A stretch of 64,000 nt of DNA, from positions 45,634,019-45,698,018 of the forward strand of contig CM049306.1 in the NCBI GenBank assembly GCA_026874595.1, read 5' to 3'. Under the pieces are notes generated by a model, which saw nothing but the letters and a program-made list of their open reading frames with translations, did not search any database and was not told where the DNA came from. A program made the translations under genes and the position numbers. This DNA comes from Sipunculus nudus (taxonomy: Eukaryota; Annelida; Sipuncula; Golfingiida; Sipunculidae). This document shows positions 36,780 through 48,760 of the stretch, piece after piece; positions within the stretch are counted from its first letter, which is position 1, and each line of letters opens with the position of its first letter.

Positions 36780-39490
36780 GTTAATGTATTGCCGCTCCTT
36801 TTCGCCTTTTCCGGGTAGATTACTACAAAAAGGTAAATACTCTCGTTTATTTCCGGTGTCACTCAGATCTATGGCTATAAACCCTGGCGTTCCACTCTGT
36901 AAAACCTAATGACTTTAAGCACCCGCGAGAGATTTGCGGAACAAATCAGGCATATGGGTGATGTTGGGTGAATAAAGGCCAGCCACACTTATGGTAGTAG
37001 TCAGTGTACGAAGCAGTATCCTAGATCCGGCCCATGCATGGTAATGCACAAAGTTTGATTAGCTTGTGCAACATGTATAAAACTGCTTTTAAAACATGTA
37101 GTTTTAAATGCAGAGAATACCAGATATTTAAGAATTAGGGGCCCAATGTTGCTTTTAAAGGGATTCGTTTAAGGTGCTTGCAAATAAAAAATAGGACAAA
37201 TGAACTCATGACCTTGCTCTTAGCCCTACTTCTGATGAGCGCCATATCGGCCCTCTGACATCACGACCAGATTACTGGCTTGCTAGAGCACCTTTACATC
37301 TAGGTCTGAGGAACGCATTATAAGGCCACACGAGGATGCAAATATTTTCGTCATTTCTGTCAACTCCTCATGGCCTACAGATATACTGTCAATTGATATA
37401 AACCAGCCTAATCGTTTGCATGTTTGTGTACTTTGTAACAATACCGAACATGAACGAGAAAATTCCATTCTAATTAAGCATATTGGTAAATCCCTCGGCA
37501 TGTTTGTTGAATTTCTGACCGCATGAATACAAGCATGGCTCACACGGGTTACTCGGTTGTTAGTTCACATGTATTATCTTGGGTTATTCATCTTTCGTAG
37601 CATAATGTTAAGATTATGCCCTGTTTACAACCATATGCATGCAACATGATGGAAGACCAATGCGTTGCATTCCTCGATATTGCTTGTATCACGACTCAAG
37701 TACGCTTACCAGCCGAATTATCAGTGCCTACAGAGTCTTTGTTACGGCTTCATAGCCAACAGAGGTCGTTTCTACTCAAAAACGGACCTCTTCCAGTTCG
37801 GAGATATGAAAATTCCGGGACTGCTTGTCTCAACAGTCAAACTTCATAAACACCCATTCGCCAGAGGTCGTTTTTGCTCAAAACAAACCGCTTCAAGTTT
37901 CGGATTGTTGGACGGCAGAGACTATTAATAGTCTGAAGTGTCACACATTAAATAAATAATTGCTATAATAAAAGAAAACCCATCATTTAACTTAGCACAT
38001 GTGCTACATTTTTTACACAGCTCGGTCACACATTGCAGTGTTCCAGGTTTCTATTTTTATGGTAAATGTTAGGAGTTTCTACACCAGGGCTAGCATAGGG
38101 CCAAGAATTGTGCATCAAATCAATAAGAACGGGTTGTTGCAGGTTTAAAAACTTCGAATCCAGCTGGATGCACAATCCGATACCACACTCTCATTTTGGG
38201 CTGATTACAATTCTTTGGCCTGAGAACCAGGAAGTGAACAATAGCACCCCCCCCCCCCCCCCCCCCCACACACACACTTGTTTACATTTATTTTTTTCTA
38301 ATACGCGATATATCCGTCCCTGCTACGTGTACACGTATAGAGTCAACGCATGCGGAAATGGATGTGCACACATAAAGTGTGTTTCCATATATACGTTTGT
38401 CATTGCGATTTTTCATGTCTTTTAGCTCTTCAAATGGCACTCAGCACGTTTCCGTATACGTTTCCATATCGAAAACTACATGATCCGGTTGGCAAAAACG
38501 TATATACGCAGCCGTACGACGGACCGCACTCCGCACCAGCAGAATTCGTTCTTATTTTTGTGCATGTTTTAGAAGCATCCTCTGACCCAAATCTGATTGA
38601 ACACATTACATTAACACGAGTAATTCGGCCTTAAAATAACAAAATCCAAAAGAACTTTTTTTTTAATTAGCCACAGATATATTTCTCATATTCATCAGTT
38701 TGTATTCTTAAATCTGTCCGAGGTTAAGATACAGGTCGGTCAAGGGAATCAAATAGGATAAACTTTAAAAGGTGAAAGGCTGTTTGGCAGCCCTGCATAT
38801 ATCAGGCCAGCAAGTCCTGTGCTTACAGCTGCGTTATTTTAAGAAATGATTGATGTGTGTTACGGACCAATGCGGCTTTAGAGTCCATATAATATGCACC
38901 AAGCCCTGCAGGTCTAGGTTCAGGTTAACAAATTCTCAAAGACTTGATCCCGGTCTTTCCTTCAACCCCCGAAGCCAAGTCGGCAGCTGCTGTTGTTTGA
39001 AGATAATATTGTCGGACATAACCAGAAATCTCTCTTCAATTTTTCTGCTGGAAATTATCTTGGCGGGTTCAAGTAAGGTTGGTTTGGAGCTGCCGCTACG
39101 ACTGAGTGCTCCACTCAAAAATGGTTCACATTTATGTTATCCTTGATGCTGCAAATAAGAGCGGGTATTTTTGTGACTTAGAGGTTTAAAAATGCTATAG
39201 GTGAGAGCCTAGGTCGCATTTTATGCTGGGGCTCCTGGTTTTCTGTTCTGTGTAAAGACATCTAATATAAGAAAATAAGGAAATCTTCATTTTATGACTT
39301 TGAGAGTCCATATACTTACATACAAAGGTGGAATATTTTACTTTATTTTCATAATTTTGTCCTGCCTGGGCCTCATTCGAAACTATTTATTGTTGAAATA
39401 ATTGAATGAAATACTGTTGAAATAGTTACAAAAGGTGTAACTTGTAAGAGAATGTATATAATAATGTAAACTAACTACCACCAATGAAGC
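36780..39490. other. Intergenic DNA with small repeats
   Basis: A unit starting AGAGGTCGTTTCTACTCAAA at about 37761 recurs at about 37864 (AGAGGTCGTTTTTGCTCAAA). A 21-base C run followed by CACACACAC lies at 38247-38278. At 38430-38510 there are repeated CGTTTCC / CGTATA words. A GC-richer piece at 38880-39120 has a 60-codon minus frame without support. No gene is called. Confidence 0.4.
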
Positions 39491-39504
39491 ACGCCATCTA
39501 CCGG
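39491..39504 (-). promoter_or_regulatory. CTCF-like core motif
   Basis: The minus strand reads CCGGTAGATGGCGT, matching the CTCF core CCASNAGRKGGCRS at 12 of 14 positions (G for A at position 3, T at position 14). CTCF is conserved in bilaterians. A single motif match is weak evidence. Confidence 0.25.
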
Positions 39505-41471
39505 CCACCGTCGAGTGAACGGGAAAAACACGATGTTCAAATTTTCACAGGGAAGTTATCGGAAAACAGCTAGATTTGGCAAGAACGGCAAGTGTCACCA
39601 ATTGTAGGAATGGTGATAAAAATAAATACGTAAGCCATGAACCGGGAGCACGGATCTGAGAAACAACAGGCCAAAAATTACCCATCGGTATTCTCAGATT
39701 AAATAATACAATAGTTTGGTAGATAAAAATGTCATATGGTTAACATGTTCTGTTGCAGTTTTAGGGAAACCACCCCTAAAAAAATGTAGGTGGCTCCACA
39801 AGTCTTCCGTACAAGAAAATTAACAATACTGGTCCTTTTGGCGTGCGTTTTTGTTTATCCCTCTCGTCCCCCTTGAGAGATGTTTGTACGATTTTTACTT
39901 ATTATGGATCAATTAAAAAGTCACAATTTCTCTCTTACAGACAGTGTTCCAAATAAAAACAAGCTTTATCCTCTGTTTAATAAATCTCCGCATACAAACT
40001 TCTAAAGGAACCTGGTAACATTTCTTATAATGGCAGGGATGCGCAAACACGGAATTGTAGATGGCTTTTGTACAAGATAAGCTATCTTACAGAAATTCTT
40101 ATTCATACTGCTAATATAATTTTAAAAGCGGGTTTGGTGATAAAATACGATTGGGCTCATCATACCCTTCCAGCAAGATTTCTAACATCATCCGAACAAA
40201 TGTTTAACAGATATGAAACGTTCATGATCTAAATAGTAGAGATTGCGAATATATTTGTCCAGTAAATGCAAGGAAACCACATACTTTCTTTCTTATTAAT
40301 TAAGCATATAGTCAAATCGGTCTGGAAACAAGCCTTCGTCATTACGTTTAGAACGCTCCATGAATGTATTTAACTGAATTAGGCCTGAATTATAGGCCTT
40401 GTTTGTTGGCACAATGCCACGGGGACAATCCACAGCCCCCCCCCCCCCCCCCCCAACCCGTGTTTGTATTCACCTATTCGGCCAATATATTCCCAGGTTC
40501 ATTCGTGCAAAAGTGAATGTACATGTCTTTCCTGGACCCGGATCATGAGACAGATCCACATGAAAAGACTAATCGTTGCCTCTCTGACCCATTCCCGACA
40601 TGCACTGAAAATTTCGCGAGATTCCGTTCATGATTGCGCGAGTAATAATGTGAACAAACACACATGATTTTGAAATTTTAAACTACGTTTTTCACTCCCC
40701 TAAAAAGTGTTTGGGACAAGGTACAATGTTCTAACTGACGGGACATGTCCCCTTGCTAACCCCCTCTTCCCGCCTCGAAAAAAAAAGATCCATGGGCTAA
40801 ATGCGGTGATTTGGCACGTAGTTTTCGGATAATACCGGTCCCGTCAACTCGGAACCCTTCGTCATAATTCTTCTTCTTATAGAGGGCCCTCGATGATGTA
40901 TTCATTTCACCAATATATATAAGATATACGGTCCTTCGGGGGGCGACGACACTCCAGCCCGTCCTACTGGAGCAGCAGAAGACAGTGGTGGAAGCAAAAG
41001 TCTTGTCTTTAGGCCTACCACTGCTTTTGGAGCGTAAACTGAGTGGGCTGATGTTGAATTACACCGACTACACGTTTATTAGGTTGGCAATTATAGTCAA
41101 CAGTTCCTGTTTAAGTATGTCGAACGGAAATTTTATGGCTAATATAAGTCCGGCGACTCTGCTTCACAAGCGTGCCAGTGATCGGGCAAGTTAATAATCT
41201 TTCACATTAAATGTAAAATAACTCAGGTTCCACATTAAATATGAATAGTGATAGAATATAAATTCCAAATGGGTCAACTTTGTGAACCTGGTAAACATCT
41301 CAACATCTGATATCAACTAGAACATGGGTAGTTACAATCCACCATGTGTATCCGCCAAGTCACAGGAACATTGAAACATTGAACGTCTTCTCAAATGAGT
41401 GCTCATCATATTTCTGGCATCAGATATGTAAAGGTATCCAAAAACGCAGGGATGGACGAAACAGAAAATAT
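39505..41471. other. Intergenic DNA, no supported gene
   Basis: A C run lies at 40436-40454. A TATA-like ATATATATAAG at 40913-40923 is followed by GC-rich sequence and a 69-codon plus frame at 40985, with no further support. A small hairpin (CTCCAG...CTGGAG) lies near 40950-40972. Confidence 0.4.
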
Positions 41472-41503
41472 CAAGGGACCCATGGGTCACGGCGCTCAGC
41501 TGA
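41472..41503. repeat. 32-bp word shared exactly with 53339-53370
   Basis: CAAGGGACCCATGGGTCACG and the following 12 bases (GCGCTCAGCTGA) are identical at both sites, while the flanks differ. It contains a GACCCATGGGTC palindrome. Its CTCAGCTGA end resembles the endings of repeats at 8424 and 55830. Confidence 0.85.
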
Positions 41504-42129
41504 ACTTTGTAAAGTTTTAGCAAATGCGGAATGTACTCATTTCTGTTTACATATTACCATTTGAAAAGCTTAGAGGAAATGGCCTGGCTGTTTGGTGATA
41601 ATCAAATACAAAATATATGAAATGCAAGACAAATACTTCATTAACATACATGCAGGAGCCTCTCATGATCAAATTTCATAATAAAACTATCTGTATTTTA
41701 ACTGTGAAAGTAATATGTGTTTAAAATATCCACTGAGAATAAATGAAACCCTGTAAGTCATAGAATAAGGAAGAATTTGGAGATGAGTTGTTGTATAATA
41801 ATACACAATTTATAAAATGAAATAAAATACTGTAAAAAAATTGGAATGGTACAACTTCTAATGAGCATAAGCTAAATCTAATAAGTATATATTTTATTCT
41901 GTAATAAATACCTGAAACCATTTAATTATGCAATAAGGGAAAAAAGGTTATGGGCCTAACAGTTATATCAAAGGATATATTTGATAAATAAAATGTGTAA
42001 ATGTAACTTATAATTCTAAAAACAGTTTAAAGATATGGCTAAATGAGCTCAAGATTAAAATTCCAAGAAAGTTTGCCGAAATTCTTGATTAACTGTACCG
42101 GTGGTATGTATGGCAAGAGATATTAATGG
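41504..42129. other. AT-rich intergenic DNA
   Basis: Nothing recognised. Confidence 0.4.
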
Positions 42130-42780
42130 AATGCTCCATACTTTTATAGCAATATATTACTTTGTGGGCACGACTAAATGTGTACTTTTACCATTGTAAC
42201 CCCTTGTGATACTATACATGATCCATAATATAGCAAAAGTAAAGAATAATAATGAATTAAATAGGGAAAATTTTAAGTCATCTACTTAAGGCACCTTTTC
42301 TGTGTGTGTGGCGGGGGTGCAGAGGGGAAGCAAAGCTAAGCTGGACCAAGTTGAGGCATAGCTGAGCTAAGCTGCCTGAAGTGATTACATAACACAGGTG
42401 GAGGCTCCATCACCCAATACATCCCACTGTTAAACTGGGCTGGCCTGATGAAACAATACTTGACATGGTGTCTAAAAGCTTAAACAAAAGCTACGTTCAG
42501 TTGCCTCATTGAATGGTCATAATGTATACATGATGTGAATATTAAATCAACAGTAAGTACAGGAGAAAAACGTGCCGTGGCAAAAGTTGGACGAAATTAA
42601 AGGTATTTATTTTTTTTATTTATGCTAATAACTTAAAAATTTGCAAAATTCAGATCTAATTTTGGGTATACAATTGAATCTTTATTAAAAAAAAGTTATA
42701 TTCCTGAAAAAAGTCTGTGGCTTCAGCAATTCTCATGTTCAGTGAGTAAAGATATTTCCTGGTTTTTTTTTCCAAAATAT
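42130..42780. repeat. Dispersed repeat R2, copy A
   Basis: It aligns with 54805-55430. Shared parts include TATAGCAATA...ACTTTGTGG near the start, CAGAGGGGAAGC, AAATCAACAGT, TTTATGCTAATAACTT, TTTGCAAAATTCAGATCTAA, TTATATTCCTGAAAAAAGTC and TTCAGCAATTCTCATGTT. The last 150 bases are the best conserved. No coding frame; class unknown. Confidence 0.85.
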
Positions 42781-43609
42781 CAGGTTCGTATATCAAAACA
42801 CTCCGGAGTTATGTAGGATTTCACCAAAAACAGGCACACGAATGGACGCCATCTAATAAGGATTTTTTTTTGCTGTTGCCACCAATCTTGGAAACGGGAT
42901 AAAGCTATCCAAGGTCTATATAATGGTTGGAGGCAGGGAAATAGACGCATAGATAAACACCACGTAATGACGGAAGTCTATTAGGCATCATTTCCCTTTT
43001 GACCCAATAATGATGCAAAGTTTAGGAAAATTCCATCCAGTGGTTTCAGAGGCGTTCTCCAGAAACAAGCGCAGTGGCGGAACCCAGTTGAAATCAGGGG
43101 GAAAATAATCGAACCTATATTTAGGCGGAGGCAAGAAGTGGCATGAAGGACTTTGTGGCATCACAGTTGGCATTTATTTTAGGTTTTAATAATTAACCCG
43201 TCTTTCCTCTCCATACCTTTGCAGCAAACTAATAAATACTCTCTTAGTTATCAACTTTTTTCAGTGCTGAAGGAACGCCTGGATTGATGGTCCCAGGTTC
43301 TCCAAACTAAAATGATTTAGGGCCACTTTCCCCTTCTTTATTAACGGTATGGACAGTGTATGAATGAAAGTAACAGTCTGGCAACATTATGAGTGAACGT
43401 TCAAGTACGGTGAGTAAATGCTCTGTAACCTTTTAAGGATGGCATATATTTGTTTTCAAATTAGCCACTCCCCGAAAGAAACAATACACAAATCCTAGAG
43501 TATGATGATTTATTACAATACAGATTCAAAAATATACACTTGTAAAAAAAAGCCTTTACATTATGCATAATCCTATACATATGGAAGCATTCTTGATAAA
43601 GCATTACAT
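42781..43609. other. Intergenic DNA, no gene seen
   Basis: A short minus frame of 61 codons at 42988 has no support. Nothing recognised. Confidence 0.4.
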
Positions 43610-44125
43610 AAACAAGAGCACCGCAAATGATGCATTATACGCCCATCGCGTATCTCTGTCCTATGACCTCATTAAATATGCGTGAATTTTGCTGATAAAC
43701 TAAATTGGGTGAGAAACTCTATTGATAAATATGAATAATGAGCTTCACGGAAATCCATTTTTTGCACCATGGTGCCTTCAAAGTCTGGTGACCTCTGACC
43801 TCATTAAATAAGCGTGGATTTTGTTGGAAATCGAATAGGAGAGATATTATATTGATTAATATTTCTGTTGAGTTTTATCAAAAATCATGGTATCCCTTTT
43901 TATAAATTATAAAAAGTAGCCTAGTGACATTTGACCTCATTTAATAGGCGTGGATTTTGCGCATAATCGAACTCGGGCGAGATATCTATTGATAAGCAGT
44001 TATATGGTGAGTTATGTGAACATTCATCAAAGCCCTGGTAAGTTATCGTGGCGACACTAAAAGTTAACGAACGAACAGACCGACGGACCGTGGGTAACCA
44101 TATTTCCCCGTCATAGACGGACGTA
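43610..44125. repeat. Dispersed repeat R3, copy A, with three internal units
   Basis: The word TGACCTCATTAAATATGCGT followed by GRATTTTG occurs near 43669, 43799 and 43932, so the repeat has an internal period of about 130 bp. Each unit goes on to a GAGAAAC or GAGATAT...TATTGAT part. It ends with AACGAACAGACCGACGGACC and a TCATAGACGGACGTATA word. It aligns with 50790-51260. Confidence 0.85.
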
Positions 44126-44211
44126 TAAAAATAATTTACTCATCTGGTGTAACCGGAAGTAATGTTCAGCACAAATAATTTGTAGAAAAACGCTGAACAT
44201 TTATAAGGTGT

Positions 44212-44249
44212 ATATACATGTATATATATATATATATACACACACACAC
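44212..44249. repeat. (AT)n-(AC)n microsatellite
   Basis: An AT run passes into ACACACACAC. Confidence 0.95.
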
Positions 44250-45900
44250 CATGTACCCCAGGTGTATTTCCATATGAGAACATCTCGCATCACATTAACT
44301 ATGTGCAGCTGCCACTGGTTTACTTACACAATCTTTCTGGATACTACACACCGTACGGTTTGTAATCCTGATACCCTTTTAATAAAATACCACACCAACC
44401 TTTTGGTAAAACATCACTGACAAATAAACCTATAACTTTAAATGAAGTTTGAGATTTGATGTTTTTTCTAGGGTTTATCTGCATGGTTTCAAATTCTTTT
44501 ACATCAATGAAATCACTGCCAATCTTGTGCAGCGTCGGAGGGTCTGCAAAAGAATATGATATTATCCCTTGTATATTAAACAATAATGGGAATGTTACCC
44601 ATAGATTATTTATCCCCTTCAAAACATCTCCTTGGCATCATTAACATCAGAACACTGTAAAATAGTCGCAAGCAGCATGATATAAAAAATGCATGTTTTA
44701 AATTGTATACAGTAAACTGATGGGTCTGGCATTTTCTGCATACATGTTACGATTTTTATATAAAAAAATTAATAGTACTTTAAGGTGCTTAAACATTTGG
44801 AATATTTTGTTTATTATCTCACACATTTACTTAAAGATTTTTCCCAATTTGGATATTCAAGATTTTTTCTGGCACGGCCTCCCATACTTGTTCCCAATCA
44901 GCTAACAGATCCTCCTAAATCCAACTCAATTTACCTTTTCATGTACAATTTTAGTTTACATATATAATGTCACTCAATATCACATGGCACTCTATCAACT
45001 ATATCACATGTGACAATTGCGATTTCGTTTAAGAAAATTTACGTGTGTGCAAGTGAAGACCGTATTGTTCATGATGTTTAGTAAATGCAAAATTCAAAAC
45101 ACTTTATTGCAAAACAAGAGTAATAATACTGTAACCAGAGAAAGGTAGAGAAAGTTAATTAACTGTTTATAGCAATCCCTGTTCCTCTTGATCTGCCATA
45201 GCCAACTACCGTTCTCAATTCCACCACACCTGTTTTTAGTGATTAATTTTAGAAAAGTCAAAATAATATGAAAAAGGTTTGCATCAAGGGCACAAAGAGG
45301 AAAATGCATAATTAACTATTTCTGAAATAATTATCTGCCTCTTGTCATTTTCTTGTCAACCATTAAAAACTATTTTAAGAGAAATTTGTCTATTCTGTAG
45401 TTGTATCTTACCACTATCTAATGAAATGTATATGGCAGAAATCAGTAATGATGTCATAATAGAGGTTATGTGCAAAAGAGACACCCATAGAGTACTTTCA
45501 CTCTTACGTTAAACATTACATTTTAACCGTATCTCTGAAGGACAAACAATGGTTAAGGATGTCAAAAATCACAGATATATAACAGACAAAATCAACCAGG
45601 CCATGAAGTTAATGACATTTATATCATTAGGTATGGTACTAATATTAACACATTTTGTTTCTGCCATTGGTGCAAATTTTGTTTGGCAAGTTTTTGTAAC
45701 CTTAAAAAATAACAGTGAAAAACAGAGTGGACAGGGAGCGTGGATAAGAATATAGAGCAAATTTCAATGTTTTTTTTTTCTCCTAAGGATATTTTGTAGT
45801 ATTTAGTTATATTCAAGAACTTTAAAAGGCCTTGACAACATTATTCAAATATTCAAGGATATTCAAGAGGTTGTGAGAACCCTGAAGGACCATATGGCAC
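44250..45900. other. DNA downstream of MCMBP, no other gene seen
   Basis: AT-rich. The 92-codon minus frame at 44344 and several 60-70 codon frames have no support. Confidence 0.4.
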
Positions 45901-46206
45901 AGACATTTTTTATAAGCTTGGTATACTAAATTAATTTCTACTCTGAGGCAAAGAGCACCAATTTATCTGTACGCTAAGCCAGTAAATCCACAATAAATCA
46001 GTAGTTCAAGGAAGAACTCCTTATTCTTCTTGGTGGCAGCAGTGGGATTGGTACCCACACTATTGTGATGTATTTCTCAAGTGGACCAAGGTACAGTACA
46101 CACACAGCTGGTTCAGAGTGTAACAGGTGTGGCTGCTGAGTCAGCAGTCTGCATGGCTGGACAGCATTGACAGAGACAAGAACCAGCGGCTGTCAGTCTC
46201 TTCAGG
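45901..46206 (-). other. Probable 3' UTR of MCMBP, end not determined
   Basis: This follows the TAG stop at 46207-46209 on the minus strand and is GC-richer than DNA further on, fading near 45950. No canonical AATAAA on the minus strand was found close by; the nearest variant is an AATAAG at about 46025. The true end is unknown. Confidence 0.35.
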
Positions 46207-46315
46207 CTAACTGGTGGCGGATGTCAAGCGCTGTTTACGTTCCCTTTCCAACTGCTTGGCTCGATGCCAGGTCTCCAGTGACAGTTGTCGCTGACCTTGA
46301 CTGACTGAAAGAAGC
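46207..46315 (-). CDS. MCMBP: MCMBP (MCM-binding protein), last exon
   Basis: This is the final coding exon of the MCM-binding protein. In known relatives it binds the MCM2-7 helicase in the nucleus, taking the place of MCM2, and helps assemble and unload MCM complexes in S phase. After a good acceptor (TTTTCCCCATCCAG) the exon completes a split AG/G codon and reads LLSVSQGQRQLSLETWHRAK then QLERERKQRLTSATS and TAG. The pattern ARLLS-S-GQ-LS--W-RAK-LE--R--RL is the conserved C-terminal helical end of the family as I know it. Using the acceptor at 46316 restores the family ARLLS motif. A second AG at 46301 would drop five codons in frame. Confidence 0.9.
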
Positions 46316-46654
46316 CTGGATGGGGAAAAAGAAAATCAGATTTATCATTGGACCACAGTGATAGCTACAGAGACAAGATTATGATAAACCATGATTTATC
46401 ATTAATGGGGATGCAAGCCAGAAAATAAAACTGACATCAGTTACAGACATGTTCTTCTCAGTCATGAATTCCTTACATGTATGCTGACAGTACTGTCATG
46501 CTATATGAATTATATGAAAATTTTTCACTAACCTTTGTAAAAGTATAAAGCAAATATAATAAAGCATAATGCATATAAATGAATAATTTTGGGAGGGACA
46601 AAGGCCCTGACTGTCAAACAATAACAATCTAGGCATCTTCAAAGGAATCAAATA

Positions 46655-47150
46655 AATTAGTCTTTATGATGGTCACACTTAGGCAAACACCTCAGCCCTC
46701 TATTATGGACATTAGTCTTTATGATGTTCACACTTAGGGAAATACCTCATGATAAACCCACTTACATAAATCAGCCCCGTATGAATGATACATGTAAATA
46801 TTTCAGCCTCTTTTGATAGCTACATGTAAATACCAGTACCTCAGCCCCTCATGGTGGCCCCATAATTACTTCAGCCTCTTACGACACATACATGTAAACA
46901 CATCATCCCCTTATGGCTGATACATGTAGATACTTCAGCCACTTATTACAGATACATGTAGATACCTCAGCCCCTTATGATAGATACATGTATACACATC
47001 CCTTATGTATGATTCATGTAGATACTTTAGCCACTTAGATGAATACATGTTAATACTTCAACTATTTATGATAGATACATGTAAATACTTCAGCCCCTTT
47101 TGATAGATACTGTAAATACTTTAGCCTCGTATGATAGAAAAGCTATGAAT
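46655..47150. repeat. Minisatellite, unit about 37 bp, in MCMBP last intron
   Basis: About a dozen degenerate units of GATACATGTAAATACTTCAG followed by CCCCTTATGATA. At the left end a 53-bp variant unit (TTAGTCTTTATGATGGTCAC and onward) appears twice. Short frames are absent because units vary in length. Confidence 0.9.
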
Positions 47151-47399
47151 AATGTAACCTCTCGTGATGACTATAACTTTTATTTATACTTTGATCACTG
47201 TACCAGGCACTTAAAAATTACTTATGGAGGAGAGAAAAAAATTCAGTAACACTTCTAACATTTTAAATGGTAGTGTATTGTATAAACTGTGCTTAAATGT
47301 GCTTAAACTTCACTTAAAGTAAAGACCATTAAATATTTTCAGCAAGTTATTTATTTATTCCTTAATAACTTTTCAAAAGAAAGTATTAATCCAGAAATG

Positions 47400-48760
47400 A
47401 ACCCTAGAAACAAGGGCTTTCATTTTTCTGATATAATAAGTCAATCCGAATATTCCTGTGTTATACTTACTTTTACTTAGTATCTTAATTATTCTTATCT
47501 TCATACATGCATGTTATTTAAACAGTGTTCAGATTTAATCACCACATTAAGATTTCAGATTCGCAGAATTGAGTTTTCCTTTGCAGTTCTCTCACATCTT
47601 TGTTTTCTTTGTTAATTAAGCTAATAAGACTTGGCGATATTCTAAATCCATCAATTTAATCAAAACCTCCGACCTATATAAATCAGGAACAAACAGTATT
47701 TACACCAGCACCATGAAGAGTGATACAGACAGATGCACAAATTTGTTATCTTTCATAATTATCCATCAAATTAATTACATAGCCAAGTTGTCAGATTTTG
47801 ACATTCCCTCTCTGAAAAAATCTAAACAAAACTCCAAGGAGGTAACAAATTAAAAGTCTAATTAATTTTATCTTTTGTAATAAATACACCTCTAATGAGG
47901 AACGCCAGTCCCCAAGGGATACAGCATTGCATCATAAAGGATTTCTTCCCCTTCTCTGTATTGACCAGTAATTATATCACTGAATGCTAATGAGCAGACC
48001 TGCTTAAACAAACAACCAAAACTGGGAACCATTTTTGGGACCAGCTTCTATGATTAAGCAAACTTTCACATTATACGCAGGAAACATTTTCGGCAAAATG
48101 GGCAAGGCTGCAATATCCATCCACCGTTGACACTTTGCTGAAATATTCCAACTTCTTATGCATCCACAGTATTTAGGACATGTTCAGAGAAATGGCTCCA
48201 GTTGTAGCAATTACCTCCTATAAAACTCATAATGTAAATTACCGTGTGCATAGGATATGCAATTATCAGTAAATGCTTTAGCAAACGCGTTTCCACACAC
48301 ATCAACAGGAGTTAATCATCCACGGGTTTCCCAATGGACAGTTAAATCAGCTCTTAGTATGAAGCGAGGCCAATTTACCTCCTTCGTGGAACTTGAAAGA
48401 AACACGCTAGTGTTTCTTCTAAGTAGCGGCGAATGATTCAAAGACATAGAAAAGGTTTGGCCCTGGGAAATATGAGTAAGACAACTCAGCGGAAAAAGGA
48501 AATGTTCTGAAAACTAGAGAAATAATTAGCTCTGTTCTAATGGATATGAATGAAAGTGTGGTCTGGGCTCCCATGAACAGGACCCAGTCAGATGCTGCTC
48601 AATTAGTATGGAACTCCCAATAAATTTACGATTAGAGTTTCCGCAGTCTTGACAAGCCACAAGCCACTCCTTGTGTTTCTTTGAAGTTCACGAATATTCC
48701 TTCCCCACCAGGGTCATCTATGTTATTATGAAATGGACCGGGTATGCTTTCATGTTTCTT
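47400..48760. promoter_or_regulatory. Repeat-free, TAATTA-rich intronic block, candidate enhancer
   Basis: This lies inside the last MCMBP intron. About 1.3 kb carries no microsatellite, homopolymer or dispersed repeat, unlike almost every other kilobase here. It has homeodomain-type words TTAATTAAGCTAATAAG (47614), AAATTAATTAC (47768) and CTAATTAATTTTATC (47859), plus CTAATGAG at 47892 and 47987. No long frame is open in it. That combination is typical of conserved non-coding regulatory DNA, but conservation cannot be checked here. Confidence 0.3.

Noticed and set aside
40905-41194. TATA-led small gene or snRNA
   Set aside because: The TATA-like word is in AT-rich DNA, and the following sequence matches no snRNA I know; the 69-codon frame has no support.
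46300-46304. Acceptors at 46301 or 46305 as the main start of the last MCMBP exon
   Set aside because: The first loses five residues of the conserved ARLLS-S motif and the second breaks the frame; the acceptor at 46316 restores the motif.
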